A stretch of DNA of 64,000 nt from Armatimonadota bacterium (GCA_020161505.1 JAIUNY010000003.1:62001-126000), one strand, 5' to 3'; numbered from the stretch's first letter, positions 1-9,058 are shown. Notes: a model not told the origin generated them from the letters alone. Numbers and translations are program-made.

Positions 1-76
1 CCCGAACTCGCCCCCGAGTCCGCCCGGCCCCTTCGGTATCTCCGAGGCGAAGTCCGGCGCGACTTGAATTGAATGA

Positions 77-768
77 CTACGGCTTTTCGAAGTGCTGATA
101 GTCTTTGGCGCCGCGCCAATCGCCGCCCCATCTCCAGCCGTATTTCTTGAAAATCTTCACCGCTCGGCTCGTCCGCGTGAGGGAGGCAGGGTGCGCGGGG
201 TCGTAGCGGCGGGGGGATTTCCCGCTTGCGGAGACGAAGGGGTTGTAGTACGGATCCAGGTCGATGGCTCGACCAGTGGCATGCTTGGAGAGCTTTTTGC
301 TTCGAATCCCGGGCCCCTCGATCGTACGATAGTTGAACCCGGATGTATTGTTGTCATCCACCGAAGACTGATCGTGCCAGCGATACTTCACCACGGGAAC
401 CACTTTTTCGATGGGGTATTCCGCTGCCTCTAGATCGCGAAAGATCTGTTTGACTTCGCCGGCAAGCCGCCGATCGACGACGATCTGCCCTTGGTGCTTT
501 TTCCCGTCAAACCCCCAGTACGTGACGGTAACGACTTCCATCGAGCGGATGGCGGAAACTTGTTTCGACCAAGTGCCTGGGCGCGGGTCATACGGCTGTC
601 CACGATCAGAGTGGGGGCCTCGGCATTCTTGACTTTCAGAGGGCGCTGCGGCGGGGCTTTTTTCGACTTCCGGACGGTCGGTCGCGGGTTATTCCAGACC
701 CAAATCGCGGCTCCCGCTCCTGCGAGCGCGATTCCGCAGATCACCCCGAGGAGCACTCGCTTTCCCAT
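77..768 (-). pseudogene. M15-family D-alanyl-D-alanine carboxypeptidase / endolysin-like, frameshifted
   Basis: The 5' part (768 to about 550) encodes a membrane anchor (MGKRVLLGVICGIALAGAGA), a basic linker and the segment ALGRNKFPPS. The rest (541 to 77) is in another frame and carries the peptidase fold: YWGFDGK, the zinc motif SKHATGRAIDLDP and the terminal WGGDW...KDYQHFE signature of M15C L-Ala-D-Glu/D-Ala-D-Ala peptidases. Restoring one base near 551-555 would join KFPP to IRSMEVVTVTYWGFDGK, which reads as one continuous family-like protein of about 225 residues. All catalytic ligands are present, so this is either a recent frameshift or a sequencing error. The first start has a TAAACT box (775-780) six bases upstream, as expected of a leaderless gene. 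Its expected role is cleavage of peptidoglycan stem peptides outside the membrane. Confidence 0.72.
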
Positions 769-774
769 GGGAGC

Positions 775-780
775 AGTTTA
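775..780 (-). promoter_or_regulatory. -10 box of a leaderless promoter (TAAACT)
   Basis: TAAACT on the minus strand occupies -12 to -7 relative to the ATG at 768. That spacing puts the transcription start on the start codon. The same geometry recurs at many operon heads in this window. No clear -35 element is seen. Confidence 0.4.
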
Positions 781-807
781 GCCCTTCGCGCTCAGCGGAG
801 CGATTGG

Positions 808-813
808 TAAAGT
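808..813 (+). promoter_or_regulatory. -10 box of a leaderless promoter (TAAAGT)
   Basis: TAAAGT lies at -12 to -7 from the ATG at 820, with no Shine-Dalgarno sequence between it and the start. It sits back to back with the divergent TAAACT box at 775-780. Confidence 0.4.
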
Positions 814-819
814 GAGCAC

Positions 820-1371
820 ATGGTGAGCGGCACCTTTACGCTGGTACGAGGATCGGTGACGGATCAGCCCGTCGATGCGATCGTGAATGCCGCGAACACG
901 CTGATGCGCGGAGGTGGAGGAATTGATGGGCGGATTCATCAACTCGCCGGGCCGAAGATGCTGGAAGAGCTGCGCCGCGTGGCCAAACGAGCCACGGAGG
1001 TTGCGGAAGCCGTGGTGACCCCTGGATTCGATCTTCCTCAAACGTGGGTGATCCACGTCGCGGGGCCGATCTGGCGCGGCGGTGATCAGAACGAAGACGA
1101 ACTCTTAGAAGCGTCTTATCGGAACTGCGTTTCCAAAGCCGTCGAACTGGGGTGCGGGAGCCTCGCCTTATGCTCGCTGTCGACGGGGGCGTATCGCTTC
1201 CCAAAAGAGCGGGCCGCCCGGCTTGTCCTGCCACTCTTAGCCGATGCCGCCCAGGACTCTGGCCTTGAGATCGTTCTCGCGCTCTACGGAGAGGAGGAGT
1301 TCGAGCTCTTCCTCCGAGTCCAAGAGGAGCTGCAGACGGGGCGCTCAGTTTCACACTCAGATTCCGCCTAG
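820..1371 (+). CDS. Macrodomain protein (ADP-ribose / O-acetyl-ADP-ribose hydrolase-like)
   Basis: A single macrodomain fills this 183-residue protein. The ADP-ribose-binding loop reads IVNAANTLMRGGGGIDGRIH (about residues 21-40). It is followed by the conserved VIHVAGPIW strand and the distal phosphate loop LSTGAYRFP. The family binds ADP-ribose, and members of the YmdB/TARG type deacetylate O-acetyl-ADP-ribose or remove ADP-ribose from proteins. The substrate here cannot be told from sequence. It stands between the broken peptidase gene and the cyclase-domain ATPase and shows no obvious functional partner. The start was chosen because it lies six bases after a TAAAGT box. Confidence 0.88.
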   Translation: MVSGTFTLVRGSVTDQPVDAIVNAANTLMRGGGGIDGRIHQLAGPKMLEELRRVAKRATEVAEAVVTPGFDLPQTWVIHVAGPIWRGGDQNEDELLEASYRNCVSKAVELGCGSLALCSLSTGAYRFPKERAARLVLPLLADAAQDSGLEIVLALYGEEEFELFLRVQEELQTGRSVSHSDSA

Positions 1372-1392
1372 GCTCTGCTAAACTCCGGGGCG

Positions 1393-3930
1393 ATGGAGCC
1401 CCGGCGATACACCTTTCTCCACTCGGATATCGCCGATAGCTCGCCAACCTGGGAGAAGGCGGCGAGTGAAATGTCCGGGCTCGTTGAATACATCTTCTCG
1501 GTGATTCGTCAGTCGACGGAGCGGCATGCGGGACGCGTGTACAAGAGCCTGGGAGACGGCCTTGCCTGCGTGTTCGAGAACTCCGCCGACGCCGTGAAGG
1601 CGGCGGCCGATATGCAGCTGAGGTTAGGTGCCGACAAGTCTCGCTTGCGCATAGGCATCCACGTCGGCGAGGCTACCGAAGTTGAAATGGACTTCATGGG
1701 AGCCTGCCTGAACCGGGTCTCGCGGATCACGAATGCCGGACACGCCGGGCAGATTTTGGTCAGCGAGGAAGCGTGGCGCGACGCAGAATCAGGATCGCTC
1801 GATCAGCTTTCGGCGATCGATCTTGGCCACCACTTGACCAAGGGACATCAGGTAGCGGAACGGATTCTTCAGGTTCGCGGCCCCCATCTACCCGCGAGCT
1901 TTCCGCCGCTGCGAAACGTCGTCGGGCTTTCGTCATTGCCGAGGTCTTTGACGCCGGTCATCGGACGCCAACAAGATATTTCTCGGCTCCTGGGCTGGCT
2001 CGATGACCCCTCCACCCGATTGACCACAATCCTCGGATTCGGCGGCATCGGCAAGACCACCTGCGCCATGGAACTCGCGCACCTCTTGAGGTCGAATGGC
2101 CTCGGACGGATTTGGTGGGTCGAGTGTGAGAATGTCGCGACAGAGGATCAGCTCTGGCAGGAAATCCGCCTAGCCCTTGGGGTGCATGATCCCAGTTTTG
2201 ATCCCTGTACTGATCTTTCTGCCCTTACCCATCAAGCCGAAGTCGTACTCGTGCTCGACTGTTTTGAGCGGATGGCTTCGCAAGGAAGCGCGTTGCTCAA
2301 GCTGCTCCAAGGTTGCCCGATGCTGCGGCTGATCGTGACTTCCCGCGTCGCGCTCGATTTGGTGGAGGAGCGTATCTATCGACTCGCGGGGCTCATTGAT
2401 CTCACGAAAAAACGACCTTCCCTCGTTCATGCGGTGGATCTGTTCTGCCGAACCGCAGAGAGGACGCAACCCACTTTTGCTCCGAATCGGCGCGACAAGG
2501 AGACGATTGGCGAAATTGTCACACTCGTTGAAGGGGTTCCTCTAGCGATCCTGCTGGCGGCAGGAAGAACCGTGACGATGAGCCTGACTCAACTTCGGGA
2601 TCGGCTGGGTGAAAGCATTCTTCAGACGGCAAAACGCACCACGCTCGCGGCGGGCCGCCATGCCAATTTGCGAACGGTGATCGATGCCTCATTTGCGCTC
2701 CTCGACGAGGCTCAGAAGCGCGGACTCGAGGAGGCCGCGGCATTTCGGGGTGGATTGAGCGCTGCTGCGGCGAAAGCGGTTCTCTCGGATACCGATCCCT
2801 ACGGGTTGCTCGCGGGGCTCCAGGGGAACTCCCTCGTGACAGGGGCCACGGTTCGGGGGCAATTTCGTTTTCGGCTCCTGGACTCGGTGATCGAATATGT
2901 CGATGAAATCGCCGAACCCGCGGGCGAGACAGGAAGCCTAACCGGGGCCCGCGAACGACATATCGACTACTTCTCGCGGGAACTTGAGCAATTCCGAGAA
3001 GCCATCGCCAGGGATGAGTGGCGAGAGGTTGGTCGGTTTCTGGAGGACGAGCGGGGGAACATCAGCCAGGCCATCCGTGTGCTGGCGCGGACTCAGGATG
3101 GCCCGAGGATCGTGCGGTTCGCAGAAGCAGGACTCGTGGCGCTCCTGGAACGAGGGTATCACGCCGAGTTTGAGGCTCTTGCCCATCTCGCTCGGCGGGA
3201 GCACGAATCGGATCAAGAGGATGCGGCTTTGGAGAGAGTGCTCGGCCTCTTGACCGTGTTTGCCCGGCGCCGGGAGAAGTGGCTGGAAGCTCAAGGGCTG
3301 GCCTCGGATCGCGCGCGGGTGGCCCGACGATTGGGCAAGCTTGACCTAGTTGTGCAATCGACGGCTGAGGCACTCACGGCGGCGACCGAATCCGAGGATG
3401 TTGAGAGCATCCACAGAGCGTGGCCCCTGTTCAAAGAGGCACGCACCCTGGTGCAGGAAGCCGAGGAATCGCGGGTCAGCTACGACTCGCTCAGCGCCTT
3501 GGCGCTTGCTTGGATCGGCTCCCGGGACGAGGCCGCCCAGCTCCGCGATCTCGTGGGCAACATACTGATGGATCTCGAACTTCCTTCCCGGAGCCACTTT
3601 TATCCTCTGGTGATGCTTGGGCGAACGAACCTTCGCCTGGGAGACTTGGAGGCTGCACAAGTGGAGTTCCTCGAGTTGCTCGTCCGCGCTCTTGCCGAAG
3701 AGCTTCCCCACCCGGTGAGCCTGGCCGCATACGGACTCTACTGCAGCGGTGTCGATCAAGATTGGCGGGGTGACGCTCTGAACCTCCTTCGAGCGCTGCC
3801 AAAGCGAGAAGCCCCGCGCGTCGCAGGGTTCTTGCATCGGATTGAGCAAGCAGGAGAGTCGGTGCCGAAGGGGCAGGTCGAGAAATCGTGGGGGGAACTC
3901 GCCTACGCCCTTCTGGACAGAATGCGCTGA
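1393..3930 (+). CDS. Class III cyclase-homology domain fused to an NB-ARC/AAA-type ATPase (regulatory)
   Basis: This 845-residue soluble protein begins with a class III nucleotide cyclase homology domain. The two metal-binding aspartates are in FLHSDIADS (Asp12) and KSLGDGL (Asp55), and RIGIHVGEA is the dimer-interface strand. An STAND/NB-ARC-type ATPase follows, with Walker A GFGGIGKTT at about residue 215 and Walker B VVLVLDCFERM at about 285. The C-terminal third is rich in Leu/Ala/Arg helices like those of TPR regions. Such fusions are presumed signal-responsive regulators, and the usual LuxR or BTAD DNA-binding end is absent. Whether the cyclase domain is active is uncertain because substrate-specifying residues were not verified. 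A TAAACT box lies at 1379-1384. Confidence 0.82.
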   Translation: MEPRRYTFLHSDIADSSPTWEKAASEMSGLVEYIFSVIRQSTERHAGRVYKSLGDGLACVFENSADAVKAAADMQLRLGADKSRLRIGIHVGEATEVEMDFMGACLNRVSRITNAGHAGQILVSEEAWRDAESGSLDQLSAIDLGHHLTKGHQVAERILQVRGPHLPASFPPLRNVVGLSSLPRSLTPVIGRQQDISRLLGWLDDPSTRLTTILGFGGIGKTTCAMELAHLLRSNGLGRIWWVECENVATEDQLWQEIRLALGVHDPSFDPCTDLSALTHQAEVVLVLDCFERMASQGSALLKLLQGCPMLRLIVTSRVALDLVEERIYRLAGLIDLTKKRPSLVHAVDLFCRTAERTQPTFAPNRRDKETIGEIVTLVEGVPLAILLAAGRTVTMSLTQLRDRLGESILQTAKRTTLAAGRHANLRTVIDASFALLDEAQKRGLEEAAAFRGGLSAAAAKAVLSDTDPYGLLAGLQGNSLVTGATVRGQFRFRLLDSVIEYVDEIAEPAGETGSLTGARERHIDYFSRELEQFREAIARDEWREVGRFLEDERGNISQAIRVLARTQDGPRIVRFAEAGLVALLERGYHAEFEALAHLARREHESDQEDAALERVLGLLTVFARRREKWLEAQGLASDRARVARRLGKLDLVVQSTAEALTAATESEDVESIHRAWPLFKEARTLVQEAEESRVSYDSLSALALAWIGSRDEAAQLRDLVGNILMDLELPSRSHFYPLVMLGRTNLRLGDLEAAQVEFLELLVRALAEELPHPVSLAAYGLYCSGVDQDWRGDALNLLRALPKREAPRVAGFLHRIEQAGESVPKGQVEKSWGELAYALLDRMR

Positions 3931-3969
3931 ATTTCGTTCGGTCTCCAACATTTTTCCGAACTGTCTCGC

Positions 3970-3975
3970 TATAGT
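3970..3975 (+). promoter_or_regulatory. -10 box of a leaderless promoter (TATAGT)
   Basis: TATAGT is a five-of-six match to TATAAT and lies at -12 to -7 relative to the ATG at 3982. No ribosome-binding site intervenes, so the transcript should begin at the start codon. Confidence 0.5.
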
Positions 3976-3981
3976 GTACTG

Positions 3982-5163
3982 ATGCACTTAGATCCGTTGG
4001 ATGCTCAGAACGCTCAGAATGCCGTTGTGGGACGAGACAAGCTCGCCGTCCCCGCAGCAGGCCTTGGGGCGTATGTCTCGCTGGACTACACCGTTGGTGG
4101 CGATGCTCGCTTTGAACACGCCGTGGTTCTCCTCGCCAGCCAGTGGGAAGACCTTTACCATCTGATTTACAACCCCTCGTTCTTTGTGGAGGCATGGCGG
4201 CAGAGGTACGGCAGCACTCCCGATCACTCTCACGCTGGGTTCACCACGCCGGAATGGTTCATGCTGGGCCCGATCACGATCGTGATTGAGCCGTTGAGTT
4301 CCTACACGCCGAAGAACTTCGTCCTTCTCAAGAGTCTTGAAACCCTGTATCCAGGCTTCGGGGCGCTCAACATTGGCATGGCGATCGACGCCTTCCCTTC
4401 CGCCGTCATCAACGCGGCGAACGCTCCTCTGAGTGATTGGTCATCCATTCGACCAACCAAGGGCCTTCCACCGCTCACCGCGAAACCCTTCCCGCTTGCC
4501 TTCATCGCAGAATTCGCGATTGCGACGAGAACGCTGTCGGTGTACTACATACCCCAACCGCCTGCGCCCGAGCGACGCTACCAATCAGGCATCACCCAGA
4601 TGACGATTAACAAGGTTGCCTACACGGATCTCCATTTGCTTCACTTTGATCTTGTGATGCCCGAGGGGGCGACCCGGCATCAAGTGGCGACAAGCCGGGC
4701 TGAGTTTGTGATGGACTACTTAGAGAATCCGACAGTGGTGGGATCTCTGCAGGCACCGGGACATCTGCACGCGGCGGCGGCGTTCCTCCCTGACGAGAAG
4801 GCTCAAAACCTGATGGTCACTCCTGGCGTTGCCACGAGCGTCCCGCAATTCCGAAGCGCCGGGCCCCCAAGCGTGATCATCGACTCGGTGTGGGCAGGCC
4901 CTCAATCGCTTGATCCCGGAGTGGAGGCCAGGGAGAAAGAGTTGAGATACGATCTGTTGAAACTGCGAAGCTCGAAGGGACTCCCGGTGATCGACGGGAT
5001 GAGCAGCTCTCCCAATGGAGCCTTCGAAGGCTCGAATAGCGGGAACAGCGGCGACGGCCCGCCCGTTTGTGTGGTGGCCAACAGCACACCCTATTACGAG
5101 AACGGTCAGCTTGTGGGATACATTCTCGGCGGAGTGCTGGTGAAGGTCTACAACTACGAATAA
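3982..5163 (+). CDS. Hypothetical protein
   Basis: A 393-residue soluble protein that I do not recognise. It has no signal peptide, no transmembrane segment and no familiar catalytic motif. The central part (about residues 75-260) has the alternating hydrophobic and aromatic pattern of beta-rich folds (LGPITIVIEPLSSYTP, FIAEFAIATRTLSVYYIPQP). Around residues 325-360 lies a Ser/Gly/Asn-rich linker, followed by a short C-terminal beta segment. The gene has a convincing leaderless promoter, and codon use resembles its neighbours. It is followed by a 24-bp inverted repeat that probably ends transcription. Function unknown. Confidence 0.6.
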   Translation: MHLDPLDAQNAQNAVVGRDKLAVPAAGLGAYVSLDYTVGGDARFEHAVVLLASQWEDLYHLIYNPSFFVEAWRQRYGSTPDHSHAGFTTPEWFMLGPITIVIEPLSSYTPKNFVLLKSLETLYPGFGALNIGMAIDAFPSAVINAANAPLSDWSSIRPTKGLPPLTAKPFPLAFIAEFAIATRTLSVYYIPQPPAPERRYQSGITQMTINKVAYTDLHLLHFDLVMPEGATRHQVATSRAEFVMDYLENPTVVGSLQAPGHLHAAAAFLPDEKAQNLMVTPGVATSVPQFRSAGPPSVIIDSVWAGPQSLDPGVEAREKELRYDLLKLRSSKGLPVIDGMSSSPNGAFEGSNSGNSGDGPPVCVVANSTPYYENGQLVGYILGGVLVKVYNYE

Positions 5164-5189
5164 GTCGATTCTCTCTCCCCGATGCGATG

Positions 5190-5213
5190 GCCGGAGCCCC
5201 CTTGTGCTCCGGC
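5190..5213. terminator. Hairpin between convergent genes
   Basis: A perfect 8-bp inverted repeat (GCCGGAGC / GCTCCGGC) with an 8-base loop sits between two convergent genes. There is no clear T run, so it is a possible bidirectional terminator only. Confidence 0.4.
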
Positions 5214-5236
5214 TCGATCACTGGAGGAAAAGCTGC

Positions 5237-6202
5237 TTACTTCTTGCTGGGTTGCCTGACGCGCATGCCCGCCTTGGCGCGAAACTCACCAAGTGGTTGA
5301 AGAGTCACAAGATCTGTGTCTCGCTCGACGACTCTCGCTCGTCCGAGTACCTTTGCCTTTGTTTCGCCAATGACTCTCCCCGTTTTTTCGTCCTTGATCG
5401 GTTCGCCCGGAATGTAGACCTCAAGCTCGGCCCCTTCTGAAATTCCCGCGTCCTTGGTGAGATTGAGGTACAGCAAGTCAGAGTCTTCTTCCCGCTCGAC
5501 CGCCACGATTTCCGCGCTCCAGGGTTTCTTGGCGAGCTTTTCCGTCAGCTTTTTGACAGCATCTTGCACCGCCAGCTCCGCTGCGCCACCAAGCGGACTC
5601 TCTTTGAACTCTTGCCAGCCAAAGAGCTTCGTGCTGTTCTTGCCATAGAATCCGAGCAGGTTCTCCTTCGTCGACTTGGAACCCTGGGCAGCGACGGTTT
5701 CGATGACGAGCCGCGTCGAGGCGTCGATGAGTTTCACGTCAAGCTTCACTCGGTTGCGGATTTGGTTCTGCCCTCCTCCGAGCGATCCAATGTTGATGCC
5801 GCCGCCTGAGCCACTTACCGTCATCTCCACAATGGTTGCGCGGATGAGATATTCAGGTCGCATGACGGTCGGTTGCTCGGGCTCGGGATCCGAGTCGCTC
5901 CCTGCCACCGGGGTGCTGACCACCAGCCACGATTTTTGCTCGGACATGGAGGAGAGAATCATCTCGCCGAGCCCAGAGGCAAAGCCTTCCGGGTCGGCGA
6001 TCTGAATACTTGAAGGAGTCGTGGCCGTGCCACTCGCCCCGCCGCCGCCCCCGATCACCGACACACTCGCCGAGGAGCCGCTTGTGACCTGGGTGCATTT
6101 GACGGTGAAGCTTTCCAAACCAACCACACGCTTCGGTTGAATCGGAGAAGTTTGAATGCCTGTGATGCTGAGTGCGAGAAGCGCAGAAATCATGGTCGTC
6201 AT
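5237..6202 (-). CDS. Exported CsgG/FlgT-like protein
   Basis: The 321-residue protein starts with a short hydrophobic segment (ALLALSITGIQ). It then has a Gly/Ser-rich stretch, a middle domain with the look of CsgG-type proteins (RPEYLIRATIVEMTVSGSGG, LDVKLIDASTRLVIET, AVQDAVKKLTEKLA), and a C-terminal SH3-like segment resembling FlgT C domains (VGETKAKVLGRARVVERD type). CsgG-family members act in outer-membrane secretion or regulation of surface structures. Here there is no curli or flagellar neighbour, so the substrate is unknown. AAGGAA lies upstream of the ATG. It follows the exported protein at 6265-7179 after a strong hairpin. Confidence 0.55.
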   Translation of the reverse strand: MTTMISALLALSITGIQTSPIQPKRVVGLESFTVKCTQVTSGSSASVSVIGGGGGASGTATTPSSIQIADPEGFASGLGEMILSSMSEQKSWLVVSTPVAGSDSDPEPEQPTVMRPEYLIRATIVEMTVSGSGGGINIGSLGGGQNQIRNRVKLDVKLIDASTRLVIETVAAQGSKSTKENLLGFYGKNSTKLFGWQEFKESPLGGAAELAVQDAVKKLTEKLAKKPWSAEIVAVEREEDSDLLYLNLTKDAGISEGAELEVYIPGEPIKDEKTGRVIGETKAKVLGRARVVERDTDLVTLQPLGEFRAKAGMRVRQPSKK

Positions 6203-6226
6203 CGTCTATTCCTTATTCCGTAGTGA

Positions 6227-6258
6227 GGTGCGCACGGGTGCTCCCGTGCGCACCTTTT
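6227..6258 (+). terminator. Strong hairpin with short T tract
   Basis: A perfect 12-bp inverted repeat (GGTGCGCACGGG / CCCGTGCGCACC, loop TGCT) is followed on the plus strand by TTTT. It separates two minus-strand genes, where it would act as an attenuator or terminator between them even though the T tract is on the opposite side. Confidence 0.5.
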
Positions 6259-6264
6259 CAAAGA

Positions 6265-7179
6265 TCAATAGGTTCCATTGACCAGCGAGATGGCTATCGC
6301 TTGCCTCATCTTGTTCTCAAGATAAGCCGGGGCGGCGCCGTCGTTGATGGATCCTGATAGTGCATAAGTCCAGGAGGCTCTCATCCCTTGCCCCATTTTG
6401 ATACCACTCTGATCCATCACACCTGCCGCCAACTCGCCGTCGCTGACGATTGTCAGTCGTGGTGCCTTCTGCTTGATCCACTTCCATACTGGAATGCACC
6501 CACCTCCACGACCATCATCATAAACGGATAAGCGAGAGAGATACTGGACGTCAGTGAGGTTATCACCCTTAAGGGTGGACTTTTGAACCAATCTGGCGAT
6601 AAAGGCATCCTGGTTATCCGTCTTCACCAGGGCCTGACCTTGGGAACCAATTCCTCCGGCCTTCTGCATCTTTGTCTCCGCCTTTTCGAGGACGATGCCC
6701 GCAGCGCGGTCTGAGTAGGTCGCGAGAGACTCACCACGACTCGGCTTCACGCCACTGAGATTGCCCAAATAGACAAAGACTTGGTTGTTGTGACCAGCAT
6801 TCCCTCCGGAGTCTCCGCCATAAATCACCGCCTGAGGTTTGTCAGACATCACCAACCATTCTCCGATGGCAATCAGCACCATTCCAAGAGCAGTTTTCCA
6901 ACCCTTCGGAGGGGCAGCGGGTGATAGAACTGGTTCGAGACTCACGTAGAGTTCACGCTTAGTGGGCAAGGTTGATTGAATGATCCCCAGTGACAAGCGG
7001 CGATCAATGTCTTCCGGAAGAGTGTTCCCACGAATGAGCTTCACTTTATCAGAAGCGGCGAATTCTATCGGCAACAGTTTGGGCCCGACCCAGTTGTCGT
7101 TTACTGCATGCGCTGGTAACACGAGGAAACTCGCGAGCACCACACAGGACAGGTTTCTGATACGATTCTTGTTCATCAT
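6265..7179 (-). CDS. Exported hypothetical protein
   Basis: I chose the ATG at 7179 (304 residues) because it yields a clean signal peptide (NLSCVVLASFLVLPAHA) and avoids overlap with the divergent regulator gene. The mature protein contains a stretch like other CsgG-type or DUF-type exported proteins (NAGHNNQVFVYLGNLSGVKP, and a late PRLTIVSDGELAAGVMD), but I cannot name a family. It may be co-transcribed with the CsgG-like gene downstream. The consensus CRP site at 7245-7260 lies upstream of its start, so it may be controlled by the divergently encoded CRP-like protein. Confidence 0.5.
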   Translation of the reverse strand: MMNKNRIRNLSCVVLASFLVLPAHAVNDNWVGPKLLPIEFAASDKVKLIRGNTLPEDIDRRLSLGIIQSTLPTKRELYVSLEPVLSPAAPPKGWKTALGMVLIAIGEWLVMSDKPQAVIYGGDSGGNAGHNNQVFVYLGNLSGVKPSRGESLATYSDRAAGIVLEKAETKMQKAGGIGSQGQALVKTDNQDAFIARLVQKSTLKGDNLTDVQYLSRLSVYDDGRGGGCIPVWKWIKQKAPRLTIVSDGELAAGVMDQSGIKMGQGMRASWTYALSGSINDGAAPAYLENKMRQAIAISLVNGTY

Positions 7180-7244
7180 CTTCACCAAATCACGATCCGA
7201 GTGATCGTATGACGGTAAGCTACCAAAGAGAGTGAAGAGTTCGC

Positions 7245-7260
7245 TGTGATCTACTTCACA
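7245..7260. promoter_or_regulatory. CRP-type operator (TGTGA-N6-TCACA)
   Basis: TGTGATCTACTTCACA is a perfect TGTGA-N6-TCACA palindrome in the divergent intergenic region. It lies 13.5 bp from the start of the CRP-like gene, which suggests autorepression, and about 73 bp from the start of the exported-protein gene. Confidence 0.7.
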
Positions 7261-7265
7261 ATGAA

Positions 7266-7913
7266 GTGACAATGCCAACAAATGCTGAGTACCTTGCTCG
7301 TGTGACACTTTTCAGCGAACTTGCTACCCACAGACTCGAAGCACTCGGCGCGGCCTGCCAGCGTCGCCAGGTCGATCCAGGAACGACAATTCTCCGCGAG
7401 GGTGAAGTTGGGAATGCTCTCTACATTGTTGTCGGCGGGCTCGTCCGAATTGAACGAAACAGCGACCGAGGCGACACCCATGTCCTCGCGATCCGAGAAT
7501 CAGGGCAAGCGATTGGCGAGATGGCCCTGATTGAGAACCGCCCGCGTTCCGCCAACGCGATCGCTCAAACCACCACGCGTCTGCTTGAACTGAGCCGGGA
7601 AAGCTTTCGCGCTCAGCTGATGACCGATCCCGAAATCTGCTTTGCACTCCTGCAATCTCTGGCCGGGCGTCTGCGCGAATCGGGGCAGCTGATCGTGGAT
7701 CGTCGATCCAAGCGGGTGGAAGCCCGGCTGGCCGAGTTCCTGAAGCTACGGGCCGATGCGGGCGGGCGGATTGCGGTTCCGATGAATCAGTCAGAACTCG
7801 CCGATGTCGTCGGCTGCACCCGCGAAGCCCTGAATCGCGCCATCCGGCTTCTCACCGATCAAAAAGTGATCGAGAAGATTGGCCCGACCGAGTTTCAGTG
7901 GCTTCAAATGTGA
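7266..7913 (+). CDS. Crp/Fnr-family transcriptional regulator, CRP-like
   Basis: 215 residues: an N-terminal cyclic-nucleotide-binding beta-roll (IVVGGLVRIERN, GEMALIENRPRSA, the latter resembling the phosphate-binding cassette) and a C-terminal winged helix (about residues 173-196, QSELADVVGCTREALNRAIR). The recognition helix keeps the Arg-Glu-x3-Arg arrangement that in E. coli CRP reads TGTGA. Just upstream is exactly that palindrome, so autoregulation is likely. A GTG at 7266 or the ATG at 7272 may be the start. Its 3' end overlaps the convergent MFS gene by 10 bases. This regulator differs clearly in its helix from the two Crp/Fnr proteins of the nitrate module. Confidence 0.85.
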   Translation: MTMPTNAEYLARVTLFSELATHRLEALGAACQRRQVDPGTTILREGEVGNALYIVVGGLVRIERNSDRGDTHVLAIRESGQAIGEMALIENRPRSANAIAQTTTRLLELSRESFRAQLMTDPEICFALLQSLAGRLRESGQLIVDRRSKRVEARLAEFLKLRADAGGRIAVPMNQSELADVVGCTREALNRAIRLLTDQKVIEKIGPTEFQWLQM

Positions 7914-9058
7914 TCCGATTCGGTTTGAAGAATCAGCTTTTCGGCAGGAAGGCAGCAGGCCGCGATTCCAATCGCGATCAGGAGGAACGCGACTTGGAGC
8001 GACGAGCCGCCCGCGACAAATCCGATGATCGGTGGGCCAAGGAGGAATCCTGCGTACCCCAAGGTCGTGACGGCAGAAACCGCAAGATGAGCGGGCATCG
8101 ATTTCTGATTCCCCGCCATGGTGAAGAGGATCGGCACGATGTTTGCCGCCCCCGCACCCACAATGGCGTAGCCGAGCCAAACATGCCAAGCCGCGCTGGC
8201 CGCAGCAACCATCATATATCCGACATCCGCGAGCACGAGTCCGCCCACCAACGTCCAGCGCCGACCAAGCTTTGCCACCAGGCGATCACCCGTCAGGCGT
8301 CCCAAACTCATCATGGCGGAGAATGCGATATAGCCCCAACCGGCCTGTGATTCTGGGGCAGAGAGGGTTTCGCGAAGATGGACGCCGCTCCAGTCGAGCA
8401 CGCTTCCCTCAGCCAGAAAGAGCACCATGCAGATCAAACCGAGAGTAAGAACCGGTCCTCGAGGCAAAGCGACCGGGGGACCTTCCGATTTCAATCCCGT
8501 CCGGAGAAGTCCGCCATCAGCCGTCAACAGCACCACTGCGCCGAGTGCTACGACCACTGCCATTGCCACCATGGGGGTCAGTCGAAAGCCGAGGAGCCCA
8601 CTCATCAGGCCCGCGCCTGCGATCCCCCCAATGCTGAAGAGGGCATGAAAACCGGACATCATCGGTCGCTCCGAATCCCGCTCGACCATCACGGCTTGGA
8701 TGTTCATCACCACATCCACCGTCCCCATGCCGGCACCCATCAGAAAAAGGGCAAGTCCGAGCACGACCGCGTTCGGAGCCGCGACAACCACCAAGAGGCC
8801 AACAAGCAAGATAGAAGCCGCGATTCGAGTGACGTTCCGACACCCAAATCGAGCCGCCAGGCCCCCAGCAATCGGCATCGTCACCACCGATCCGAGCCCG
8901 ACGCACAGGAGCAACAATCCGAGCAGCGACTCGCTGAGGTTCAGCCGGGACTTAACAATCGGCACCAGCGGCGCCCAAGCAGAAATGGCGAACCCAGCCA
9001 AAAAGAAAATCCAACGCGTCCCCGCAACTGCACGATGGCCCATGACGGCATTCACCAC
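7904..9058 (-). CDS. MFS transporter (YbjJ/FucP-like)
   Basis: 384 residues with about 12 hydrophobic helices in two sixes. The MFS loop between helices 2 and 3 reads GGLAARFGCRNVTR, and between helices 8 and 9 GRLTGDRLVAKLGRRW. The pattern resembles inner-membrane MFS proteins of the YbjJ group, whose substrates are poorly known. A sugar or metabolite exporter is possible. It is convergent with the CRP-like gene and overlaps its end, with no transport-related neighbour to hint at substrate. Confidence 0.82.
   Translation of the reverse strand: MVNAVMGHRAVAGTRWIFFLAGFAISAWAPLVPIVKSRLNLSESLLGLLLLCVGLGSVVTMPIAGGLAARFGCRNVTRIAASILLVGLLVVVAAPNAVVLGLALFLMGAGMGTVDVVMNIQAVMVERDSERPMMSGFHALFSIGGIAGAGLMSGLLGFRLTPMVAMAVVVALGAVVLLTADGGLLRTGLKSEGPPVALPRGPVLTLGLICMVLFLAEGSVLDWSGVHLRETLSAPESQAGWGYIAFSAMMSLGRLTGDRLVAKLGRRWTLVGGLVLADVGYMMVAAASAAWHVWLGYAIVGAGAANIVPILFTMAGNQKSMPAHLAVSAVTTLGYAGFLLGPPIIGFVAGGSSLQVAFLLIAIGIAACCLPAEKLILQTESDHI

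Noticed and set aside
1-72. Tail of a plus-strand gene entering from the left
   Set aside because: Two frames stop at 67 and 72; neither is long enough to judge.
3491-4195. 234-codon minus-strand reading frame
   Set aside because: Antisense to the ATPase gene and the hypothetical gene after it; Arg/Pro-rich composition typical of a shadow frame.
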